A DNA stretch of 64,000 nt from Muricea muricata (Eukaryota; Cnidaria; Anthozoa; Malacalcyonacea; Plexauridae), in assembly GCA_963855995.1 (NCBI GenBank), contig OY979717.1:47706044-47770043 (forward strand), read 5' to 3'. Positions within the stretch are counted from its first letter, which is position 1, and each line of letters starts with the position of its first letter. The notes under the pieces are model-generated. The model saw only the letters and a program-made list of their open reading frames with translations, was not told the DNA's origin and searched no databases. Below, one piece after another: positions 22,804 through 34,800 of the stretch. The position numbers were made by a program, and so were the translations under genes.

Positions 22804-25800
22804 ATGCCGTCCGATGCCGCTAAAAAACGCCAAGCTAAGAAGAAATCACAAGCACAAGCCAGGGGGAAACCAAAAAGTACGAACAACGAGAAGCAAGGCG
22901 CTACGAACGGCACAGATGTTGTCACAAATGGAGCCACAAATGACGAATCCATAGCATCGTGTACCGGCGTTTTGGCTTCGCATCCAGAATCTAGAGATGT
23001 TCATATCGAAAATTTCTCTATAACTTTCCACGGAGTCGAACTATTGACTGATACACGTTTAGAGTTGAATTGTGGCAGACGATATGGTTTGCTTGGCTTG
23101 AATGGCTGCGGTAACTATTTTCATCGATGTTGTTATTGCAATTTTTTTATTAATTTAAAAGTTGAAATACTATCAACTTTCTTGTTATTAATTTTGTTTC
23201 TATATAAAATTGAGCAAGTCCTTCAAGTCCCAAAGCCTTTCTGTAGCATTGTTAAATAATAAAAATTATATACAGTGTAAATTATATTTGGCATCGTCAT
23301 CATTCATAGAATCATTAGAATGTAAAATCACTTATTTAATCTTGTATGGTAAAGCGACTTATCCGCTTGATTTATCGTTTTCAGTAAAGCGTTTGAAGAA
23401 CTGTCCAACAAGTTCTTCAGCCGTAGAATCTCTTAAGATTTGTTGTACAATTTTGTCATGATACCCGTTACATTTAAAAAGTTATTTCGTTTCTGGATAT
23501 ACTTATAACACAAAGTGGTAAAGTCCTCAAAATTGACATGTTTAGGAAACCTGTGCATACAGACAGGTATCTCGACTTTAATTCACACCACAACATTAAA
23601 CACAAATTAGTACTGCTGGTGGAACTTTCGCTGATACACAGAGCACAAACATTACTGACCACAAAAACTAGCAGGCAAGACGAACTTCAGCAAATAACAA
23701 CAACTCTTCAATGTAACAGGTATCCTGACAAAATTGTACGAAAAATCTTAAGAGATTCTACCTCTAACACTCTTGTGCCATCACCTGAAGAACTTGTTGG
23801 ACAGTTCTTCAAACACTTTATGTTACACTTGTCACACAAGTGGTTATGTCACTTTACCATACAAAAGTGGAATAACTGGGCCACTTTGGCATATTTTACA
23901 TAAACCATTGAAGACACTAGAAAGAGTGTTTCCTTCCCCTAAACATCGAGTTAAATGATGGTACAATACAATTAAAATGCGTAATCACGTAATAGACATT
24001 GCTTCACATCAGGTTATTTAAGTAGTAACAATCAGCGAAAGTAATTAACGTTACTGGTACTTTAATTCAAATAAAAATCAGCCACAAATATAAAAAATTT
24101 GGCCGGTCATTGACTGGTGATCGGCTGTTATTTTGAGCCATGTAAACATTTCAAAATTCAAACTGGAAACAGTTGGGAGAAAACTATGGAAATTTTACAC
24201 TTTAGTGTACTCTAGTAATCACTATAGGTCTGGGTATTAGAATTATCCTATATCAAGTGAAGTGGCACCAAATGATTACCCTTGACCTATTCAGAGAGAT
24301 TACACCCATTATTAACTGTATTATGCTTGTTTTGTCAGTCGCATCATTCCATAACTTTGTTGTCAAAGCAACATCACACGATTGTGCAAGTAGAAAATGC
24401 TCATGTGGGCAGTTAAATCAGTGAATTTTCATTTGAAAAAACTTTCTGTAAGTGAATTCCCTCCAGACTGTATCCAAAGCTGGTAAATGGCAAGTTTTTT
24501 ACTGATTTAACCATTCTGGCCAATCATGCAAATAGAAACACTAGTAGGTGTAATTAAAGGTTTCAACCTTCCTGGTTTGATTTGGAGGCTCCTGATTTCT
24601 TATCTTGCTACCTATCCCCAGATTTAAGTTGTAGTGTTCTGATTTGATGATTAAAACACAGACAAGACAATCACACACTGTTAGACTTTTTTAACCTGAT
24701 TCACTCAGCGTGAAATAAGAGCACATCACAGAAACTGATCTAATTTTAAATTAGAATTTGATGACCTCACGTAAACCTCCTGACTGTTCACACAAACCTT
24801 CTGATGGAGTATCTGTAGGTTTGGTTCCTTGCAAAGGACCTGTTGTAAATGAATATTTATTTACTTACCACCCATCTACCAAAATGCACTACTGCATGAA
24901 CATTAAAGCTGCTACTGCATGATTTGTGTCAGGTGTTAACACAATAGGTATAATTATTAACATTAGCATTATAATTATATACTAAAGCAAAGTGTGTTTA
25001 CTGTTGAAGGTATTTTAAAATGAAAACCAGGATTTGCCAATGCTACTCTACAGGCTGAATTAACAATTAAGACAAGTTCTTATTAATTTGTTTGTAATAT
25101 TTCAGGCAAGTCAACATTGATGAATGTGATTGCAAATCGTGAAATTCCAGTGCCAGCACATATTGATATCTTTCATTTATCCAACGAAATGGCTTCCAGT
25201 GATAAAACAGCATTGGAATGTGTTGTTGAAGTTGATGAGGAGAGGGCTCGCCTTGAGCGAGAAGCTGAGACTCTGACCAGTGAGGGAGACCAAGGCAGTG
25301 AAAGGTATAAAACATTGTTTATTAAACTATTGCAGGAAAATCAGAAAGGAATCATGGTTAAGTCATGGAAATAGTACCTTTCCTTCCAGATCTAGAGTCC
25401 TGGGGCCGGTTGTTCGAAGCCCGTTTAGCGTAAACGGTGGATAAGTCAAAATTAACTAACACTCTTACATCACTCGTTAAACAGTTAACTTAAATATTTT
25501 GCAGTAAATATGTAGTTGTAAGCGGGTCATTCCATGCTAACTGGACCAAAGGTGTAAAACTCATCGCTCAAAAAATTACCAAAAAGATATATGTTATACA
25601 GCTGGTGGAATATTTCAATCATGCCAACTTGTAGACCTGCACATTCACTGTTTGCCAAAATTCCGCCTAAGACGTAATTGGATCAATGATAACAAAAATG
25701 GAAGGCCTTACGCTGGGCAGGTTTTGGCAAGTCATTAAAATCACGCAATGAAACTATGTACCATCTCCATGGCATTTTCGGAGACATAATTCAGCATATA

Positions 25801-28800
25801 TTGTAAATTTGCTTGCAGATTTTACATAACTCCCATTATTTTCAGTCAATTCATGAACAAAATTTCAAAAAAGTCAACGTCGCTTGTAATTTAACTTCAA
25901 GCTAGCCATGGTGATGCATTTTAGGTGGCAGAATGTAACGGGCATGAAATATTGTTCACAGTAGGTAGGTCTTTTCGCTTGAATGAAAAAACTTAATAGT
26001 TAGATGTCTCAATTTTGTTTTACAAACGTGCATGCCGTTTTAGCATGATTTGTACCAAATTGCCAGGGTTGTTTGACACCCATGCACAACATTAAAATTT
26101 TTGAAAAGTGGCAATAGTTTAATGTCTTCATTAGCATAAAAATTTCTCTCATTTAAATACCACACGAGTTAAACACGTACCGGTATATATGCTTCAAACA
26201 GCTTACCATCATAGATCTTCAGGGGCAAAGTTAATATGTATCGGATAAAGTCCGCAAAACAATTTGTACATATGTTAAAGTGTATGGTGCGTGGGTGTCA
26301 AACAACCGTGGCAATTTGATACGAATAATGCTAAAATGGCATTAATTAATGACTACTTTTGCACGTTCGTAAAACAAAATTAAGGCATCTAACTTTTAAG
26401 TTTTTCATTCAAGCGAAGACCTACCTACTGAGAACAATATTTCATGCCCGTTAAATTCTGCCACCTAAAATGCATCACCATGGCTAGCTTGAAGTTAAAT
26501 TACAAATAAGCGATGTTAACTTTTTTTGAAATTTTGTTCATGAATTGACTAAGAATAATGGGAGTTATGTAAAATCTGCAAGCAAATTTACAACATATGC
26601 CGAACTATGTCTCCAAAAATGCCATGGAGATAGTAAATAGTTTCATTGTGTTATTTTAATGACTTGCCAAAACCAGCCCAGCGTAAGGCCTTCCATTTTT
26701 GTTATCATTGATCCAATTACGTCTTAGGCGGGATTTTGGCAAACAGTGAATGTGCAGGTCTACAAGTTGGCATGATTGAAATATTCCACCAGCTGTATAA
26801 CATATATCTTTTTGGTAATTTTTTGAGCGATGAGTTTTACACCTTTGGTCCAGTTGGCATGGAATGACCTGAGCACATTCATTCCATTAAGGCTCAAAAC
26901 TTTTAGTTTGGTTTTTGAATGAGTCTATAAACTTTGTTTCTATTTTGAGCTTAACCACCGTTTAAGCTAAACGGGCTTCAAACAACTGGCCCCTGAATTA
27001 TCTAATTTTTAACAGGCATTTAAAAATCCATTCTGAAAGCTTCTATTTGCATCCTCATGCACTTTCCCAACCATTGGTAGTCAGCAATCATTGACCCTGT
27101 GTACATGAGCATTCAGTGTATATACAGGGTGTCCCAAGTTCTGCATTCAAGTTTAAATCTTGAAAAGAATATTAAGCAATGAAACTAGTGTTTATTCTCG
27201 TTTAAAAGTGTATTTATTCAGCTTTTTTGGATAGTTTGTCTATGAAATTTGAGCGAGTAAGTCACAAGTTATGAGACATTAACCGGACGCGATTGGAAGT
27301 TTTTAAAATTGATTTAACGCTTTAATTATATCACATGTTCACGATCTGTATTCAAAATCGCTATTTGGATTTCTTATCTGAAAGCTGAACATTTATCTCA
27401 TTTTTTGTTATTTTTCGTGGTTTGTTGATGTTACTGTCAGTGACAAGTGTGTTTGAAGCAGCGTACAGTAAATATTCAGAAAAAATATTCATTTTCCTTA
27501 TTGATATTTTGTGTAATTCTGTTAATTAGTATAAAATCATTTTCAACAAGAATTTTTTTGCTGTGGAACCATTGACATAAATACATCTGGACTGCCTGCT
27601 CGTAATATTTTCGCTTGAATTTTGCGTTATCAGTTCAAAATCACGAAGGCTGACGAATACTGACAAATATGAGAGTGATTGCATGAACATTGCTGGCTCT
27701 TAAATAATACAAAAAATACTGGTCAGCAGTCAACTTCATGAGCAAACACTCTCATATTTTGGCCATCTTTGATAACGCTTTTCCAAGCTGAGCTGGCAGT
27801 CCAGATGTATATATGTCAATGTGTGGAACATTAAATGAACATTAGACAGTCTCAAACTACCCATGTGGCACCAAATTATGTCCTTTTTTGGAGCATCTCA
27901 AAATGACCACTTGTGCTAAAATTGTTTCTGTAGTTGTATTACTTGCTTCAAGTAGACAAGGAATACCTTGTTCGAAAGGCAAATGAACAAGCCATAAAAC
28001 AAAAAAATGATCACTTTATGTGATCAAATTTTCATTCAGCAATCAATCTTAGAAGTTGGACTCCTTTTTTTTGGGACACCCTGTATATATGATGCTGTAT
28101 AGGCATACCAAAAATATCTGCCATTAAAGTAAAGCAAAATAGTGTAACCTATGGTATACAACTTATGAGGGTTTTCTATAGACACACAGAACTGGTATAC
28201 AGTACTACAGGCACACATGTTTGCAACACCCCATTCTTATAACATATTTTTTGAAACTAAAAACATTTTTTTACTATTTTTGGTAATTGCATGGCTTGAT
28301 ATTTTACAATATGCTGCCACCATTCAAATTCATGTAAGTTGGAAACATATTTAAAAAATAGAAAGTTCTTAAGTTTCCATATAAAGTATCACTTTGAAGG
28401 TCTTTGAGACACCCTTGAATTTTACTCTCAGTGACATGTCGTCACCATATACTAATGAACTGAGTCTTTCTGTAGATTGATGTATGTTTATGAACGTCTT
28501 GAAGAACTTGATGTTGACAAAGCTGTAACACAAGCAGCTCGAATCCTCCATGGTCTTGGTTTTACGGCAACAATGCAAAGAACAAAGACGAAAGATTTCT
28601 CTGGTGGCTGGAGGATGAGGATCGCTCTTGCTCGAGCTCTCTTTGTTCGACCTACTTTACTTTTATTAGATGAACCGACCAATCATTTAGATCTAGATGC
28701 TTGTGTGTGGCTTGAAGAAGAGTTAAAACAGTGAGTACATTGTACCCTCTAACAATTGTAACAAACCTGATAGTTGTTGACAAATTGTTTGGCACTGCAT

Positions 28801-31800
28801 GTTGCAAGTTCTTGTAGCAAGGTTGTTCCAACAAGACTGGTCTGGTCTGGAAGGAAAGATATTGTTATAACAGCCTAGGCTGTTGCGATATATCGATAAA
28901 TACCGGTATTTCTTAACTATCGATATGTTTTAACAATCGATATTATGAAATTATGATATTCAACTTTTTGATATATTGAAATATAGAAAAATATTGCAAC
29001 AGCCTAATACAGCCTTAGGGTGTCAACCTTGGGGTAATCGTTTGACTACATGTCTAGATTGGAGTTGCTAGGACAGCCTTGTAACAAGTGTGATATTTGC
29101 GTCAAGCTTGTTACAAGTTGCCAACAAGTTGCTCCAAACTTATTGGTAACTTAGGACAAGCAGTGCAGACACAACTTGTTCATGGCTTCTTGACAGACTT
29201 GCTACACAAGTTGTGCATTTTTAAACTGTGGCTATTTAGTACCATTACATGCGTAATATAGTTACTATATAGTGTGCATACAGAGCAGTCAGTTACGACT
29301 GTTAATATGTTATTTACCATCAAAGCATTTATTTTTAGATATAAAAGAATTTTGGTGATAGTGTCTCACTCCCAAGATTTTTTAAACGGTGTTTGTACAA
29401 ATATTATACACATGCAAGAAAAGATTCTTAAATATTATGGGGTAAGCCTGTTCTTGTCAATGCTCAAAATAACATTATTTGCCATGACCAGTTACAGTTT
29501 TTATTATTCCTGGTAAAATTTTCTGGCATTTTTCTACCATACGGCACTCTTAATAGTACTTATAATAAACCAGACTTCGTTTTCAAGGACGTTCTTGTTA
29601 TCTCCTGATGATCAGGCAATGTTTCGTATATGCAATGAAGCACCGTCTGTTTTCAACTACAGTACAGTACAGTGCAGTGTAGCATACTGTATTTTGGTTA
29701 ATTTTAGTGAATGAAAATGTAGGATTAGTCGCTAGAAAAATGTCTTACAATGCAGACGGTGGTTTACCAGTCATTTCAAAACAGCTACGTAGTTGCTAAT
29801 ATTTTACAAATAATTCCTTTTGTGTCTACATGCTATGTTGATGTACATTTAGTCAGACTGTGTAACTCATGAACACAGGTACATACTAGTGTACTAGTCT
29901 TTCAGAGTGGATAATTAAATTTATGCAAGTGTGCCTGTTGATGCATCACATGCCAGAAACATGACATGCTGAAATATGTATAATTATATTTTCTGAAACA
30001 TACTATACGATATTTTTGTCAAGCTTTGTACAATTGGATAATATAATGGATAAACCATTATTTCTACTTTAAGAACTTTTTACACATGTTTTACTCGTAT
30101 TTCTTTCAGGGTAATTTCGACAGTTTCGTTAAAACCAGAGCAGAACTTGAAGAAAATCAAATGAAACAATATAACTGGGAACAAGATCAAATAAAACATA
30201 TGAAGGTATTGGAATTATTATTCTTTAGAATTTAATTGGCTACTCTACATGTTATCTTTATTCGTTTTATGTGCATCTTTTTAAAAGACTTTTTAAATAA
30301 ATTTGTTTTTTGGAATACTTTAGCTACTAGTGCTGTGCACCGGAGCCGGAGGGCCGGAGCCGGAGTTTTGCCCTATTTTGCCGGAGCTGGAGCCGAAGTT
30401 TGTTCACCTCCGGCAAAACTCCGGCAGCACTTATTTGTGCTGCAAACTTCTATCATAGATCAACGAAAAACTAACTTCATCGACGAAAAAGTAAATACAG
30501 CCTAATACGGCTTGCCACAAACATACAAATTATAATTATGGTATTTTATGTTATTTTTGTAACTGTGACGTCCGCAAGACGGTAAAGCGCTTGAAAATTT
30601 TATCTGAAAATTTCATCAAATACTGCTACGCTATGCTTACAATTGTCAACATGAAAGGTCGAATATGTGTTTTTAAGAATAACTGAAACATTACTAGTAA
30701 CTGTATGTTTTTTCAGAAGAGAAAATGCGTCTTTTTTTGCAAATACGATATCGTGCATCATGCATATTGCAAAATGTTAATGCGAAGAATGCGAAGTGTT
30801 AAGTAAAAAACAATGATAGTGTTTCCACTTTAAACTGTAAAAATTTCCAATTTTGACAAATTTGCACACAAGCTTAAAATTTTCTGCCAGAGCCGGAGTT
30901 TTTTGCCGGAGCCGGAGTTTTTTTGCCGGAGCCGGAGGTGAACAAACCGGAGTTTGCACAGCTCTATTAGCTACGCTAGAACTACATTGCTCGCTTTCTT
31001 TTTGCATCCGGTGAATGCTTTCCCTCGTCAATTATTACCTTATAGGAATCCCGAGCTCGTAACCTAATTGTTAAAAACAGTTCAATTATGACGCGAAGAT
31101 TTGTCGATATTTTGTACTATTCTTAGAAGAAAGAATCTAAATATTTACCATCAGAAAGATTTTAAACATTTTGAATGATAGATATCATAATTAACTAAAC
31201 ATACACTGTCTTATTTAATACTGCTAGTTACGTGAGTGGTTCGTTTTCAAGTTGTTGTGATTTTCTTCTATTTTATCTACAGTAAGATTAGGGATGTATT
31301 TCTGTTTAGACTCAAAATCAACGGGAAGCATATTCTGCCACAAAATATAAAGTATTAAACATTGAAACTTGACCATTGGGTGAAAATAGTAAAGGCCCTG
31401 TCACACGGTGCAATTTTTCTTGCAACTTGCAACGCAATTCTACTCTTAAGAGATGTAAACTTGTGAAAAATATTTGGTATGCTAAAAGTATATTAGCAAA
31501 CTTTGATGGAAACATGTATTTGTGAATTTTACGTCTCCCATGGGTAGAGTTGCATTGCAAGTTGCAAGAAAAATTGCATCGTGTGACAGGGTCTTAAGGA
31601 ATGGCAAATTCTGTCGTTCCCAATAACCTGGAGGTTGCCATTATAAGTTTAATTAGGGCTATATTTAATTCGTGTTTTCCTAAGTAACCTAGTTTTCTTA
31701 ATGCCCACTTCACTGAAGAATCGTTAACTGAACTCTTTAAAAAAATTAAGCGCAGTAAAATATTCCATTAAGAAAACGCCTCAATGTGGCTGGCAGAATA

Positions 31801-34800
31801 GCTCGGGCTCTCTGCTCTCAATATTGATCAATATTGAAATTCCCTGTACGGCTGGAACTGCATGATGGTCCTGCATGGTGCAAGGCTCTATGATTGTTCT
31901 TTCTTATTTAGGAATATATTGCAAGGTTTGGGCACGGCAGTGCTAAACTGGCAAGGCAGGCTCAAAGTAAAGAAAAAGTTTTAGCTAAGATGGTTGCTGG
32001 AGGTCTAACAGAAAAAGTTAAAAAAGACAAGGTGAGACAAATCTACGTTCATGACTGAAAAAGCATGCAGGAGACATATTAGCTAAGTAGAGTGAGAACT
32101 TGAAGCAAAGTGTTCGAGTTAAAATCCCTCATTCGTGACGAATGACTTTAAACACGCGACCTACATGAAGGGAGTGCGATTGTATTACGGGGGGACGTAA
32201 TTAATGATCATATATGAAAAATTAGGTGGGAAAAGAGCGAAAGAGAAACTGAATGCAAAACTTTCTGAATGGAAGAAAAAAAACTGTGTTTCTACTTCTG
32301 TCCTGTTGTAGCAGAACGTTGCGCATTCTATTGGGTCCAAATTATTCGTTCTTCCTGAGCATCCACGAAACAGTGAAATACGCTACATTCCGCTCAACCT
32401 CGTACCCACTTTTTTTTAGTACGTAACTTTAAAAGTAAGTAAACTTTGGTAGGTAACTCAGTAGTAACGTTCTGCTACGATGCGGTTGCAGTGGAAACCG
32501 GCCGGCTGAAGCCCCTTTAAACTCGGCCCTTGTATCTTCTGCTAGCCGGTGGTTCTTTGTGAAGTTTTAAAAAGGATTATCTGCTTTAAACTCCTTTGTC
32601 TACTAAAAAGCAATTGTCCTTTTGTTGATTACTGTATGCATTTTTAAAGTCTGTCGATATTGCATCGCCTTCAATCTGCGACATACTATGTAAGGATAAC
32701 TATACGGTAGTATATAAATAAGTGTAAAATCAAACGAAGTTTTTTAATACATGATACAATCTTTCAGGTGATTGTATTCAGTTTTCCAAGCTGTGAGAAA
32801 CTTCATCCTCCAGTTATTCAAGTGCAGCATGTCTCATTTAAATACACCGAAGATAAGGTAAGTTACTATGAAGCACATATCTGAAGAAAAAAATCGCTAC
32901 CCAAAAATTTAAACGGTTGTTCTTTGGTGTTGTCAGTTAGACAGAAGTTGATAACTTTTAAAGACATTTATACATCTTGTAACGAATGGATAAACTGATT
33001 ATTTCTCTGCCAAATGTTTTCCGTCGGTGGCAACGCATTAGTGGAGTGGAAGATGACTTGCGGTTTTTGCCAGCGGCTGTTGCGTGACACACCAAAATAT
33101 TTTCGTAACCAATGATGTCTCTAGTGTTACCGAGTAGGCTGAAAAATAGGAATATGCTGCAGGACGCCAGGATAGCAACGACTACGATGACGCCTAGCAT
33201 TAGAATTAGATTGAAATTATTTGAGAAAGGGGATATGAAAAACTAAAGTATTGGGAGAGATTCATGAAGACGTTGTCTTTGCTCTCTTTACAACACCAAC
33301 GTCTGCATCTGAAGCCGCGAGAATGATAGACTAAGCAAGTTGGCGGGAAAGTAAGCTAGAGGTTTTCTTCACAATAACACAGCAGTGTATTAATAACAAA
33401 TGACAAGCTTTTTATGCAAAAAAATTATTTTACAACAAATCTACTTTGCCTTTGCCCTCTTCGTTGAGTTGTCGTGGCCAGCATTGGAATCGAACTAACG
33501 GGCTTTGGGATGCTAGCTCTATGCTTTGGTAACCGAAATACGGGGTTAGGTCGGTTTGAGCATGTGATCAACGTAGTTTTATAATCATACACGCGTAAAA
33601 ACGCACAAGTTGCTACAGACCTGCAAACAAGTTGCAACAAGTCTGTTCACAAGTTGTTGACAAGATGTATTCGCACTGCTTGTTCCGAATTTGTTGGAAC
33701 AAGTTTGGAACAAGCTGTTGACAAATTGTAACAAGCTTGATGGGACTATCAGACCCGTTACAAGATTGTTCCAACAAGACTGTTACAGCATGATATAACA
33801 ATATTGTTACAGCCTTGTGTTGTCAATCTTGTAGCAAACTTGCTACAACAGGATTGTATCAGAGTTGTTAGAACAACCTTGTAACAAGTCTGATATTTTC
33901 GTCAAGCTTGTTACAACTTGTCAACAAGTTTGGAACAACTTGTTGACAACTTGGTACAAGCAGTGCGAACACATCTTGTTGACGGCTTGACTGCAGACTT
34001 GCTCCAAGTTGTGCGTTTTTACGTGTGTAGCACTAACAGACATTATATTCTCTTGTGTTGAAATCAATCTCTGTTTCGTGTAGCCGTGTTTGTATAAAGA
34101 TCTGGATTTTGGTATTGACCTTGATACGAGGTTAGCCTTAGTTGGACCAAATGGTGCGGGTAAAAGTACTTTGCTGAAACTTCTTGATGGTACACTCACA
34201 CCAACTGATGGCCTGATACGTAGACATAACCATCTCAAGATAGGACGTTATCATCAGGTACAGAGTTGTTTGTTTTGCACTGTTCATTTGCTTGCTTGCT
34301 ATTATTGTACAGAACATGCTATTCTTTTTCTTTTGTTTTACGTATTGTTCAGTAGAGCAAAATTTATGTGTACAGGGTGTCCCAAAAAACCCCAAAAACT
34401 ATTGAAAATGATCTATTGTTAGAATTTCAATGCTTAGCTCTAAATTGAACCCACGAGTGGATAAAGTATTGACATAACCGTCATAATTAATAGTAATACT
34501 CAGTGTTAACCATTTTTATGCCAGACAAAAAACTAAACCTACGAGATCGGTGCATATTAAAAATGCAATCAAATTTTATGCATGGGTTATTTGATTTAGA
34601 GAAAACAATTTACAAATGTAAATTCCCATGAGCAAAAGAAACGTACTTTACAAAGACATTTTAATTTTTTAACAAGTGCTAGGGCATTCAAATGTTAACA
34701 ATAGATCATTTTCAATAGTTTTTGGCTCTTTTGGGACACCCTGTAGATTGATCTAAGGATGTAATGTATGATGGGATGCTGTATGAATGTTGTGTTGTGT

